A stretch of DNA of 64,000 nt, taken from positions 124,001 to 188,000 of the forward strand of contig JAZUPZ010000030.1 of NCBI GenBank assembly GCA_045605445.1, written 5' to 3'. The first letter of the stretch is position 1, and each line of letters opens with the position of its first letter. Under the pieces are notes generated by a model. It ran no database searches. It was not told where the DNA came from and worked only from the letters and a program-made list of their open reading frames with translations. The DNA is from CAZMHL01 sp045605445 (GTDB taxonomy: Bacteria > Bacillota > Clostridia > RGIG6154). The position numbers and the translations under genes are program-made. Positions 15,933 to 23,810 of this stretch are shown piece by piece.

Positions 15933-17339
15933 ATGAAAAGAATAATATCTTTAATTTTAGTTGCCGTACTTGCTTTTTCTTTTGCAACTTTTGTATCTGC
16001 AGAAGAAAATATAACGGTTCTTATGGATGGCAGTAAGCTTGAATTTGATGTTCAGCCTCGCCTTATAAATCAAAGAACAATGGTTCCGCTGAGAAAAATT
16101 TTTGAAACCTTCAATATGACGGTTTCATACGAAGAAGCAACGGAAATAATTACCGCAACCGGTAATAAAAATAAGATTGTTCTCCAGGTGGGAAGCAATG
16201 AAATGAAAGTAAACGGCGTAAAGAAAACAATCGATAGTCCTGCTGTTGAAATAAACGGAAGAACGCTTGTTCCCGTGCGTGCTATTGCAGAAAGTCTTGG
16301 CGTAAAGGTTGACTGGGACGATGCAACGAGAACAGTTATGATTTCCAGCTATAAGGATGGATATACGGTTCCTGAAAAGTATACAAAGGGTGCAATTATC
16401 CTTACTTGCGAAAAAGACTTAACCTCTTCTACCAATTACAGAGGATGGGTGCTTTTTAGTAACGGATTTTTAAAACGACTTGAAATTGATGATGAAAGCG
16501 TCAGATATACAGACAGATATGTTTATGTAAAAAGCGTTGAAAATAATGTTTTTTCAGCAGCTTCCCTTACAGCAACCTATGAAAATGTAGCAGGTGCATT
16601 TGATAAAGAAAAAAGAACTATAGGGGAATATCAGCTTGCAGATAACTGTGTAATTCTTGATGTTACCAACATTAAAAGCGAAGGCTTTATCCCGATGGTA
16701 ACAGAAGTTGAATTTGACCGTATCAGCTCTTCAAAATTCACTGCCAAAGATTTGCTTTATGCAGAAGTTGATGAAAACAAAAAGGTAACAATGCTTATTC
16801 TTAACAATGCAACAAAAGTAAATTACAGCTTTGGTTATCTGACTGATATTAAGCTTTATAATACAAAAACCGGTGAATATGCGCCCTATGTAAGAGAATC
16901 CCTTACGGAAAATCAGGCAAAGAATGAGCAGCTTATATATTCTATAACTGAAGATGGGGAAACCATAAATCCTTATGTTCCTATGTATTTTAACGAAAGA
17001 ATAACAAGCCTTAATAAATTTAAGGTTGATCTTAACACTCCGGTTATGTATCTTACTCTCAATAACAGAGTTTACGATATAAATAAGCTTCAGGGAATTG
17101 TAAACGGAGGGAATGTAAAAAGCATAACCTCAACAAAGCTTACGGTTGGAACTGTTACATATGATATTGACAGTGAAACAAAATTCTATGCACAGAATAA
17201 AAACGGAACAATGACTTATGTTGATATTGAAAGCATTGATGTTTTTGATACAGATAATATTTCTTCAACACTTCTTTATAAAGATACCGCAGTAAATAAC
17301 GAAAGCACAATCAGATTTGTAATATTTAAACTGAAATAA
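15933..17339 (+). CDS. Secreted protein with copper amine oxidase N-terminal domain
   Basis: A 468-residue exported protein. The ATG at 15933 follows GGAGG and gives a signal peptide MKRIISLILVAVLAFSFATF with a likely cut after VSA (about residue 22). Residues 25-140 hold two copies of the Cu_amine_oxidN1 fold (MVPLRKIFETF and LVPVRAIAESLGVKVDWDD, each followed by a beta-rich stretch). This is a common wall-associated domain in clostridia and does not imply oxidase activity. The remaining 300 residues have no recognised family. A similar but shorter protein is encoded at 38259. A terminator follows directly. Confidence 0.82.
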   Translation: MKRIISLILVAVLAFSFATFVSAEENITVLMDGSKLEFDVQPRLINQRTMVPLRKIFETFNMTVSYEEATEIITATGNKNKIVLQVGSNEMKVNGVKKTIDSPAVEINGRTLVPVRAIAESLGVKVDWDDATRTVMISSYKDGYTVPEKYTKGAIILTCEKDLTSSTNYRGWVLFSNGFLKRLEIDDESVRYTDRYVYVKSVENNVFSAASLTATYENVAGAFDKEKRTIGEYQLADNCVILDVTNIKSEGFIPMVTEVEFDRISSSKFTAKDLLYAEVDENKKVTMLILNNATKVNYSFGYLTDIKLYNTKTGEYAPYVRESLTENQAKNEQLIYSITEDGETINPYVPMYFNERITSLNKFKVDLNTPVMYLTLNNRVYDINKLQGIVNGGNVKSITSTKLTVGTVTYDIDSETKFYAQNKNGTMTYVDIESIDVFDTDNISSTLLYKDTAVNNESTIRFVIFKLK

Positions 17340-17341
17340 AA

Positions 17342-17375
17342 AACAGAGCCGTTTCACGAAAGAAACGGCTCTGTT
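17342..17375 (+). terminator. Terminator of the secreted-protein gene
   Basis: A perfect stem ACAGAGCCGTTT/AAACGGCTCTGT starts two bases after the stop codon. The T tract (TTACAACTTTT) is imperfect. Confidence 0.72.
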
Positions 17376-17426
17376 ACAACTTTTATGATATATGTGCTGT
17401 TAATGTTCCAAAAGAACGCTTCGTTG

Positions 17427-17465
17427 AAAAAAGCACCAATCTTGTATCAAGATTGGTGCTTTTTT
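17427..17465 (-). terminator. Terminator of tRNA-Leu
   Basis: An 18-bp perfect stem (AAAAAAGCACCAATCTTG and its complement) with a 3-base loop. Flanking A and T runs let it act on both strands. It begins two bases after the CCA end of the tRNA. Confidence 0.9.
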
Positions 17466-17466
17466 C

Positions 17467-17555
17467 TGGTGCCGAAGACCGGGATCGAACCGGTACGAAG
17501 TTTAACCCTCGCAGGATTTTAAGTCCTGTGCGTCTGCCAGTTCCGCCACTTCGGC
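17467..17555 (-). tRNA. tRNA-Leu (anticodon UAA)
   Basis: On the minus strand the acceptor GCCGAAG (17555-17549) pairs with CTTCGGC, followed by A and an encoded CCA. The anticodon stem CAGGA/TCCTG carries the loop CTTAAAA with anticodon TAA. A long variable arm (class II) and the T-loop GTTCGATCC are present. Total length is 89 nt. Confidence 0.97.
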
Positions 17556-17567
17556 GACTACCCGAAT

Positions 17568-17596
17568 ATAATAACATAATACAGTTGAATTGTCAA
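17568..17596 (-). promoter_or_regulatory. Promoter of tRNA-Leu
   Basis: On the minus strand a consensus TTGACA (17596-17591), 17 bp and TATTAT (17573-17568), about 13 bases upstream of the tRNA. Confidence 0.85.
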
Positions 17597-17612
17597 GATA
17601 TTTTTGCTAAAT

Positions 17613-18524
17613 TCATGCTAAAAATGCGCCGTATATAAGAAGCGGAAGTACGTCCTTGTAAATCTCCTCGAATTGATAAATGCCAAGAGGGTTTTTGCCT
17701 GAACCTACTTCAACGGTATAGGCGGGTAGCTTATATTTGTCAATAAACCAGTCCTTGAAACCTCCGAAAGATGCAAAGCCTGATGCTCTGTCGGGCATAT
17801 ATCCGGATACAACGCCAAGCTCTCTGGCTATTTCATAACCGTTTGCCGGCACAAAACCGTTGTAATCGTAATAAATTACTTTGCCCTGACTGTGAAGTGC
17901 CATTGTAAGCTTGAAATCATTGCTTCTTACATAATCGCATATTGCCTTTGTTTCCGGTTCACTTTCAGGGTGTAATCCGCTGTATCTTGTGTTTGACGGG
18001 CCGTAAATGCCCTGTTCTATTTCTTTGTTTTTCCCGTAGGAAAAGTTTGCATCGTAATTATGATTCAGGTCAACTCCGTTAATATTTGACTGCCAGGTCT
18101 TAACAACGTTATCTCCTTTGTTCAAAAACAGAATTTTTGAGTAAAGGGGAGATTTTCTGAAATCGGGATTTGTTACAACCTCAACTCCGTCGGGATTAAC
18201 CATAGGTACAATGTGGATAGATGTTCTTTCGAATAAGTCGTTTATATTAAAGGAAACGAGCCTTCTGCAGCCCTCTGCATATGTTAAAAGATCATAGATG
18301 AATCTTACTAAAAGGGGAGAGGTTATCCATTCAAGGGCGTGATGAGCTCCGTTATAGAAAATTTTTACAGGTCCGTGACCTATTGTCAGACAAAACAAAT
18401 CTTTCCCGAGAACACTCTTTCCGATTGATGACAGTCTTATATTAAAAAGCGATGAAATTTCTTCAAGGTCGTGTTTAAGACAATTGTAACCGTAATTGTC
18501 TTTTCCGAATAACAAAAAAATCAC
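17613..18524 (-). CDS. M14 family zinc carboxypeptidase
   Basis: A protein of about 300 residues from the M14 family, close to gamma-D-glutamyl-L-diamino-acid peptidases that trim peptidoglycan peptides. Zinc ligands are in GAHHALEW (His and Glu) and ALHSQG (His), NHNYDANF is the substrate arginine/asparagine region, and the catalytic Glu is in YTVEVGSG. No signal peptide is seen, so it may act in the cytoplasm or mother cell. The frame opens with GTG at 18524, but that codon lies in the stem of a terminator hairpin. TTG at 18515, spaced well behind GCAGGTGA, is an alternative start. No separate promoter was found, so expression probably comes from readthrough. Confidence 0.85.
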   Translation of the reverse strand: MIFLLFGKDNYGYNCLKHDLEEISSLFNIRLSSIGKSVLGKDLFCLTIGHGPVKIFYNGAHHALEWITSPLLVRFIYDLLTYAEGCRRLVSFNINDLFERTSIHIVPMVNPDGVEVVTNPDFRKSPLYSKILFLNKGDNVVKTWQSNINGVDLNHNYDANFSYGKNKEIEQGIYGPSNTRYSGLHPESEPETKAICDYVRSNDFKLTMALHSQGKVIYYDYNGFVPANGYEIARELGVVSGYMPDRASGFASFGGFKDWFIDKYKLPAYTVEVGSGKNPLGIYQFEEIYKDVLPLLIYGAFLA

Positions 18525-18582
18525 CTGCTTTCATAATGTGATATTGTTGATATCACACTACATAATATGAAGCAAGGTGATT
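18512..18582 (-). terminator. Long inverted-repeat terminator or attenuator after walJ
   Basis: Arms at 18519-18534 and 18567-18582 are near-perfect inverted repeats, with an inner perfect stem TGTGATAT/ATATCACA and loop TGTTG, then seven T on the minus strand. The 5' arm covers the walJ stop and the 3' arm holds the GCAGGTGA ribosome binding site of the M14 gene. Confidence 0.72.
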
Positions 18583-19345
18583 AAAGGTTTATAAAGCTTC
18601 CGGGGAAGTTTCTCGGGGCAACCGAAACTTCAGCCTCTGTGTTAAAGAATTTCAAAGCGTTTTTGGCGCTGTTAAGAGCAGTTTCGGGAGTATTGTTGTC
18701 TTCACTTAAATGGCCAAGCATAAATTTGCAGGTTCCTTTTTGAGCAAGCCTTACGATAAGTTCGGAACAGACTTTGTTTGAAAGATGCCCGTAATCGGAA
18801 AGAATTCTTCTTTTAAGAGGGTAAGGGTAAGGTCCGCTTGTGAGCATATCAACATCGTGGTTTGATTCTATGTAAGCGAAGCGGCTTCCTTCAAAAGCGG
18901 ATATAATCTCCGGAGTAAGATGTCCCATATCGGTTCCCATAGTTATCTTTTTGCCTTCATATGTAAATGAATAACAGCAAGAGGGAACATCGTGAGGGGT
19001 GGAAAAACTGAAAATGTCAATAGATTTTACCGAAAAGCTTCCGTCTACAACATTTATATTGTTTACACAGGGGCATTTCTCTTTTATAGCTTCTGCTGTT
19101 TTTTTGTTTGTATAAACCGGAATGCCGTAATATTTGCAAATAATGTTAAGACCGTTAATGTGGTCTGAGTGCTCGTGGGTAACCAAAACAGCGTCAATAT
19201 CTTCAATATTGACGCCGATTGATTTCAATAATTCTTTTGTTCTTTTGCAACTGACACCGCAGTCTACGAGCAGCTTTGTATCGTCGTTTTCAATGAAAAG
19301 ACAGTTTCCGCTGCTGCCACTGACCAGTGAACAAAATCTGAACAT
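18581..19345 (-). CDS. walJ: MBL-fold hydrolase of the WalJ/YycJ family
   Basis: A 254-residue metallo-beta-lactamase-fold protein, probably a nuclease-like phosphodiesterase. It starts with CSLVSGSSGNCLFIE, the family hallmark, and has THEHSDHING (HxHxDH zinc motif), TPHDVPSCCY, GTDMGH and a late GHLSEDNN. In Bacillus the gene is next to walRK and affects coordination of DNA replication and the cell wall; here it instead follows murA with no two-component genes beside it. It begins 18 bases after the murA stop. Confidence 0.87.
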   Translation of the reverse strand: MFRFCSLVSGSSGNCLFIENDDTKLLVDCGVSCKRTKELLKSIGVNIEDIDAVLVTHEHSDHINGLNIICKYYGIPVYTNKKTAEAIKEKCPCVNNINVVDGSFSVKSIDIFSFSTPHDVPSCCYSFTYEGKKITMGTDMGHLTPEIISAFEGSRFAYIESNHDVDMLTSGPYPYPLKRRILSDYGHLSNKVCSELIVRLAQKGTCKFMLGHLSEDNNTPETALNSAKNALKFFNTEAEVSVAPRNFPGSFINL

Positions 19346-19363
19346 TCCAATCTCCTGTTTTAA

Positions 19364-20620
19364 TTAAACTGTAATTCTTTTTATGTCTGCACCTAAGGCT
19401 GTGAGCTTACTTTCAAACTCTTCGTAGCCTCTGTCAATGTACTTAAGGGTTCCTATTTCAGAACAGCCTTCAGCCATAAGAGCTGCCATAACCATTGCGG
19501 CACCGCCTCTTAAGTCGGTCGATTCGGCTTTACAACCCTTTAAGTTTTCTATCCCGTCGATAGTAACAGTGTTTCCGTTTATCTTGAGCTTTGCACCGAA
19601 CTTTTCCAATTCGGGAATATATTGGAATCTGTTGTCCCATACCGCTTCAGTAACAGAGCTTGTGCCATCTGAAACTGTGAGGAGGGTTGCGATAAGAGGC
19701 TGTAAATCTGTAGGGAAGCCGGGATATGGAAGAGTTTTAACTATTGCACTTCCAAGTCTTTTGTCAGCTATAACCTGAACCGAGTCGTCGTTTTGTTTAA
19801 CCGTAACTCCAACCTCAACAAGCTTTGCAGTTATAGATTCAAGATGCTTCGGGATTACATTTTCAATAACAACGTTTCCGCCTGTGCCTGCTGCCATAAG
19901 CATATAGGTTCCTGCCTCAACATAATCGGGAATAACACTGTAGGTTCCGCCTTTAAGGGATTCAACACCTTTAATTTTAATGACATCTGTTCCGGCACCC
20001 TTGATGTTTGCTCCCATACAGTTAAGAAAGTTTGCAACGTCAACAATGTGAGGCTCCTTAGCGGCGTTTTCAATAATTGTAATACCCTGAGCTTTTACAG
20101 CTGCAAGCATTACGTTGATTGTGGCACCAACTGAAACCATATCGCAGTATATATGACCGCCAACAAGCTCGTCGGCACTTAAATCATAATAGTCTTCACC
20201 TTCTTCAATTGTAGCTCCTAAAATTCTGAAGCCTTTGAGGTGCTGATCTACAGGTCTTGAGCCGAAATTGCATCCGCCGGGGGTAGAAACGATAGCTCTG
20301 TTAAATCTTCCGAGAAGAGCTCCCATAAGGTAGTACGAAGCTCTCATTTTTTTCACCATCGAATTAACCGCTTTGCAAGAGGTTATGTCAGTACTGTCTA
20401 TTTCCAGTGTGTTTTTATCAATGAATTTAACTTTTGCTCCCATCTGAGACAGTATTTCTGTAATAACCGAAACGTCATCAATACACGGAACGTTTTCTAT
20501 AACACATTTTCCTTCAACAAGAAGAGCCGCGGGAATAATAGCTACTACGGCATTTTTTGCTCCACTTATTGATACAGTACCTGATAATTTTTTACCACCG
20601 TTAATTATCAGTTTATCCAT
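19364..20620 (-). CDS. murA: UDP-N-acetylglucosamine 1-carboxyvinyltransferase
   Basis: A 418-residue MurA/EPSP-synthase fold enzyme that makes the first committed peptidoglycan precursor from UDP-GlcNAc and PEP. KNAVVAIIPAALL near residue 22 holds the substrate Lys-Asn. The catalytic loop PGGCNFGSRPVDQHLKGF keeps the Cys that fosfomycin alkylates, so the enzyme is of the fosfomycin-sensitive type by that residue. Later motifs are YVEAGTYMLMAA, PGFPTDLQP and DLRGGAAMVMAAL. It is 15 bases after the zinc-ribbon gene and probably shares its promoter. Confidence 0.95.
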   Translation of the reverse strand: MDKLIINGGKKLSGTVSISGAKNAVVAIIPAALLVEGKCVIENVPCIDDVSVITEILSQMGAKVKFIDKNTLEIDSTDITSCKAVNSMVKKMRASYYLMGALLGRFNRAIVSTPGGCNFGSRPVDQHLKGFRILGATIEEGEDYYDLSADELVGGHIYCDMVSVGATINVMLAAVKAQGITIIENAAKEPHIVDVANFLNCMGANIKGAGTDVIKIKGVESLKGGTYSVIPDYVEAGTYMLMAAGTGGNVVIENVIPKHLESITAKLVEVGVTVKQNDDSVQVIADKRLGSAIVKTLPYPGFPTDLQPLIATLLTVSDGTSSVTEAVWDNRFQYIPELEKFGAKLKINGNTVTIDGIENLKGCKAESTDLRGGAAMVMAALMAEGCSEIGTLKYIDRGYEEFESKLTALGADIKRITV

Positions 20621-20635
20621 AGTTAAATTACTCCT

Positions 20636-20995
20636 TTAGTCTATCTTATTTCCACAGACTTTGCAGTATGCATCATTGCCGCCGATGTTTGCGCCGCAAT
20701 TTGGGCATTTTTGCTTATTTTTTATCTGTGCAAGCTGATTTTCAATATCTTCTATTTCGTTGTTAAGACGAATAATATCAGAAATTTCGGAAGATACTAC
20801 CAACTGCTCGATAATTTCCTCGTTACCTGAATGGTAAACTTTTTTTCCGATTTCTTCGTATATTTCCTTAAGGGTACTCTTTTTTTCTGAAAGGCTGATT
20901 GTAAGCTTGGAAGCTTCAACAACCTTGTTTGTACCTTTAACTACAGTTTTTTTGAGCTTTAAAAAATTACTGCTGACTTTCTGAACAAAATCCAT
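20636..20995 (-). CDS. Coiled-coil protein with C-terminal zinc ribbon
   Basis: A 119-residue protein. Residues 1-90 are charged and helical, probably a coiled coil (SEKKSTLKEIYEEIGKKVY and an IEDIENQLAQIKNK stretch). The C-terminus has CPNCGANIGGNDAYCKVCG, a rubredoxin-like zinc knuckle with two CxxC pairs. Proteins of this layout are common in clostridia with no defined function. It is the first gene of the unit with murA and walJ and follows an AAGGAG ribosome binding site. Confidence 0.75.
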   Translation of the reverse strand: MDFVQKVSSNFLKLKKTVVKGTNKVVEASKLTISLSEKKSTLKEIYEEIGKKVYHSGNEEIIEQLVVSSEISDIIRLNNEIEDIENQLAQIKNKQKCPNCGANIGGNDAYCKVCGNKID

Positions 20996-21028
20996 AGGTA
21001 CACTCCTTAAAATTAGTTATATATACTA

Positions 21029-21057
21029 AGTATATCATAATAATTGGAATTTATCAA
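21029..21057 (-). promoter_or_regulatory. Promoter of the zinc ribbon-murA-walJ unit
   Basis: On the minus strand TTGATA (21057-21052), 17 bp and TATACT (21034-21029), about 34 bases before the first start codon. Confidence 0.72.
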
Positions 21058-21198
21058 TACAAAATTAGGGAAAGTATAAAAATATATTTTATGTCAAAAA
21101 TTAACGAAAAAATAATGAAAAACTGTAAAAAATGAAGAAAATGCACAAAAAAGTAAACAAAAAATTGAGTAAAAATTCACAAAATTGCACAAAAATAA

Positions 21199-21227
21199 TT
21201 GACAATAGGATAGATATCCTATAATAT
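21199..21227 (+). promoter_or_regulatory. spoVG promoter with palindrome in the spacer
   Basis: TTGACA (21199-21204), a 17-bp spacer and TAATAT (21222-21227). The spacer holds the inverted repeat ATAGGAT-AGAT-ATCCTAT (21205-21222), placed where a bound protein would block RNA polymerase. The 120 bp before it are very AT-rich and hold no gene. Confidence 0.6.
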
Positions 21228-21280
21228 AGTCTTGATTCAAATACGTAGTTCCTTATAGGGAATAATTTAAGGGGGATATT

Positions 21281-21556
21281 ATGAATATCACGGATATCAG
21301 AGTAAGAAAAATCAATGCAGAAGGACGTATGAAGGCTGTCGTTTCTGTAACATTTGATGATGCATTTGTTGTGCATGATATCAAGGTTATCGACGGACAG
21401 GACAGACTTTTCATAGCAATGCCCAGCAGAAAGACATCAGAAGGGGAATTCAAGGACATAGCTCATCCTATCAACGTTGAAATGAGAGAAACCATTCAGA
21501 AAGCAGTTCTTGAAAAATACGAAGAATCTTTGAATGAAGCTCCGGCGGAAGAATAA
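21281..21556 (+). CDS. spoVG: Septation regulator SpoVG
   Basis: A 91-residue small nucleic-acid-binding protein, conserved in Firmicutes. MNITDIRVRKINAEGRMKA at the start, VHDIKVIDG and the basic MPSRKTSEGEFKDIAHP are diagnostic. SpoVG affects asymmetric septation during sporulation and binds DNA and RNA in several species. It is a single-gene unit with its own promoter and terminator. Finding it directly before rpsJ, rather than near glmU/prs, is a lineage trait. Confidence 0.95.
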   Translation: MNITDIRVRKINAEGRMKAVVSVTFDDAFVVHDIKVIDGQDRLFIAMPSRKTSEGEFKDIAHPINVEMRETIQKAVLEKYEESLNEAPAEE

Positions 21557-21568
21557 AACGCCTGTCAG

Positions 21569-21598
21569 ACACCCGGCTTAATACGCCGGGTGTTTTTC
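21569..21598 (+). terminator. spoVG terminator
   Basis: ACACCCGGC pairs with GCCGGGTGT around a 7-base loop, followed by TTTTTCT. Confidence 0.9.
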
Positions 21599-21726
21599 TA
21601 TTGTGTATTATATTATATATTAAATAGGAAGAAACTCCGACAAAAATAAAAATGCCTCAAAAAACGGGGTGTTTTTGATTTATATCAAAAAATTTCAAAA
21701 AAAGTTAAAAATTTTTCAAAAAACTA

Positions 21727-21755
21727 TTGATTTATTTGAATAAATGTAGTATCAT
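21727..21755 (+). promoter_or_regulatory. Promoter of the S10-spc-alpha superoperon
   Basis: TTGATT (21727-21732), 17 bp and TATCAT (21750-21755). The leader of about 80 nt contains a small hairpin GGTGTT/AACACC at 21784-21801. The rest of the gap from 21599 is AT-rich with no gene. No other convincing promoter is seen before 37186. Confidence 0.6.
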
Positions 21756-21842
21756 ATAGAGGTTGTAATGTGTCTTTTTGTGTGGTGTTGGCAGAAACAC
21801 CCGGTCACGTTGTAACAAATACATTAAGAAAGGAGTAGAAAG

Positions 21843-22157
21843 ATGGCAGCATCAAAGAAAATCAGAATCAAAATCAATGGTTATGATCATGCGTTGGTAG
21901 ATCAGTCTGCTGAAAGAATTGTTGATACAGTTAAAAGATCAGGAGCTGAAGTATCGGGACCTATTCCGTTACCTACTAAGAAAGAAATCATTACAATCTT
22001 AAGAGCGGTTCACAAATATAAAGATTCCAGAGAACAGTTCGAGATGAGAACTCATAAAAGATTGATTGATGTTCTTGCACCAACAAAGAAAACAACCGAA
22101 GCATTAGGTAAACTTGATTTGCCGGCCGGTATCAACGTTGAAATCAAAGTCATCTAA
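21843..22157 (+). CDS. rpsJ: Ribosomal protein S10
   Basis: A 104-residue S10 (NusE), part of the 30S head and of transcription antitermination complexes. KIRIKINGYDHALVDQSAE, SGPIPLPTKK and EMRTHKRLIDVL are diagnostic. It is the first gene of the superoperon, with AAGGAG before the ATG. An early MAASKK extension is short. A perfect hairpin (22178-22195) lies in the 63-base gap to rplC. Confidence 0.97.
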   Translation: MAASKKIRIKINGYDHALVDQSAERIVDTVKRSGAEVSGPIPLPTKKEIITILRAVHKYKDSREQFEMRTHKRLIDVLAPTKKTTEALGKLDLPAGINVEIKVI

Positions 22158-22177
22158 CCGGAACGGTAGTGGGTCAA

Positions 22178-22195
22178 GTTCGCAATCTGGCGAAC
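22178..22195 (+). other. Hairpin in the rpsJ-rplC gap
   Basis: GTTCGC-AATCTG-GCGAAC is a perfect 6-bp hairpin in a rather GC-rich 63-base spacer with no T run. It could be an RNA-processing or autoregulatory element. Confidence 0.35.
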
Positions 22196-22220
22196 CAATA
22201 ACCAAAAGGAGGAAAAAATA

Positions 22221-22850
22221 ATGAAAAAGGCAATACTTGGCAAAAAGCTTGGTATGACTCAGCTTTTTGACGAAGCAGGAAAAATTATTCCTGTAACAGT
22301 AGTTGAAGCCGGTCCATGCGTTGTTGTTCAGAAGAAAACAGTAGAAAACGATGGATATTCAGCAGTTCAGGTTGGTTTTGTTGACATTGCAGAAAAGAAA
22401 GTTAACAAACCAATGAAGGGTCATTTTGAAAAGGCTGCTGTGGCTTTCAAAAAACATCTTAAAGAATTTAAATTGGAAGATGCAGAATCAATGAATGTAG
22501 GCGACGAAATTAAGGTTGATGCATTTGCTGCAAACGAAAAGGTAGACGTAACCGGAATCAGCAAAGGTAAAGGATTTGCCGGAGCTATCAAAAGATGGAA
22601 CTCTCACAGAGGTCCTATGTCTCACGGTTCAGGCTATCACAGAAGTGCAGGCTCATTGGGCGCATGTTCAGACCCGTCAAGAGTATTTAAAGGTAAGAAA
22701 TTAGCAGGTCATATGGGTTGCGATACAGTAACTGTTCAGAATCTTGATGTGGTTAGTGTAGACGTTGAAAAGAACTTGCTTTTGGTACGCGGTGCTATCC
22801 CGGGTCCAAAAGGCGGATTAGTAATAGTTAAAAACGCTGTGAAAGCGTAA
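22221..22850 (+). CDS. rplC: Ribosomal protein L3
   Basis: A 209-residue 50S protein that organises the 3' domain of 23S rRNA near the peptidyl transferase centre. GKKLGMTQLFDEAGK at the start, KGKGFAGAIKRW and the RGPMSHGSGYHR loop are family signatures; the last loop reaches toward the peptidyl transferase centre. It is preceded by AAAGGAGG. Confidence 0.97.
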   Translation: MKKAILGKKLGMTQLFDEAGKIIPVTVVEAGPCVVVQKKTVENDGYSAVQVGFVDIAEKKVNKPMKGHFEKAAVAFKKHLKEFKLEDAESMNVGDEIKVDAFAANEKVDVTGISKGKGFAGAIKRWNSHRGPMSHGSGYHRSAGSLGACSDPSRVFKGKKLAGHMGCDTVTVQNLDVVSVDVEKNLLLVRGAIPGPKGGLVIVKNAVKA

Positions 22851-22875
22851 TTGATGAGGAAGGAGGAAGTTACAC

Positions 22876-23496
22876 ATGTCTAACGTGGCTTTATATAACA
22901 TGGATGGTAAAGAAGTTGGAACCATCGAGTTGAATGATAATGTATTCGGCGTTGAAGTTAATAAAACTGCTGTTTATGAAGTGGTTAAAAATTATCTTGC
23001 TAACCAGCGTCAGGGTACACAGAGTACAAAAACAAGAGCTGAAGTTCGCGGCGGCGGAATCAAACCTTGGAGACAGAAAGGAACAGGCAGAGCAAGACAG
23101 GGTTCAATCCGTTCACCACAGTGGATCCACGGTGGTATCGCATTAGGACCTAAACCAAGAGATTACAGATACTCAATCAATAAGAAATTAAAGATTGTTG
23201 CATTGAAGTCTGTTTTGTCAGCAAAAGTTGCAGCAGGTCAGATCGTTGTAGTTGACAATCTTGATGTTGCTGAAATCAAAACTAAGCCAATGGCTCAGTT
23301 CCTTGCAAAGGTAGAAGCTAAAAAAGCTCTTATCGTAACTTCAGAATTAAATGAAAAGGTGCTGAAATCAGCAAGAAATATTGAAGGTACAAAAGTATCT
23401 TACATCGGAATGATGAATGTTTATGAAATTCTTAAATCCGATAAACTTGTAATCGCTCAGGATGCGGTTAAGAAATTAGAGGAGGTGTACGCGTAA
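22876..23496 (+). CDS. rplD: Ribosomal protein L4
   Basis: A 206-residue protein whose extended loop lines the exit tunnel: TRAEVRGGGIKPWRQKGTGR with ARQGSIRSPQW following, the region where macrolide-resistance changes are known in other species. The sequence here looks wild type. It runs into rplW with no gap. Confidence 0.97.
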   Translation: MSNVALYNMDGKEVGTIELNDNVFGVEVNKTAVYEVVKNYLANQRQGTQSTKTRAEVRGGGIKPWRQKGTGRARQGSIRSPQWIHGGIALGPKPRDYRYSINKKLKIVALKSVLSAKVAAGQIVVVDNLDVAEIKTKPMAQFLAKVEAKKALIVTSELNEKVLKSARNIEGTKVSYIGMMNVYEILKSDKLVIAQDAVKKLEEVYA

Positions 23497-23787
23497 ATGA
23501 TGTATCAGGATATTATCAGAAGACCTATTATTTCTGAAAATTCAATGGCAGACATTGCTAACAAAAAATACACATTTGAAGTTGCACCGACTGCTACAAA
23601 AATTGATATTAAAATAGCTGTTGAACAGTTATTCAAAGTTGAAGTTGCAAAGGTAAACACAATGAATTACCTCGGCAAAGAAAAAAGAATGGGCGTACAT
23701 GTTGGTAAGAGAGCTGACTGGAAGAAAGCAATCGTAACATTGAAGCCTGAAAGCAAAGCAATTGAATTTTTCGATGGCATGGCTTAA
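23497..23787 (+). CDS. rplW: Ribosomal protein L23
   Basis: A 96-residue protein at the exit of the peptide tunnel, where trigger factor and SRP dock. IIRRPIISENSM, KYTFEVAPTATKIDIK and the basic KEKRMGVHVGKRADWKKA segment are diagnostic. ATGATG follows the rplD stop directly; either ATG may be used with the upstream GAGGAGG. Confidence 0.96.
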   Translation: MMYQDIIRRPIISENSMADIANKKYTFEVAPTATKIDIKIAVEQLFKVEVAKVNTMNYLGKEKRMGVHVGKRADWKKAIVTLKPESKAIEFFDGMA

Positions 23788-23810
23788 TTAACGAGAGGAG
23801 TTGAAAACAA

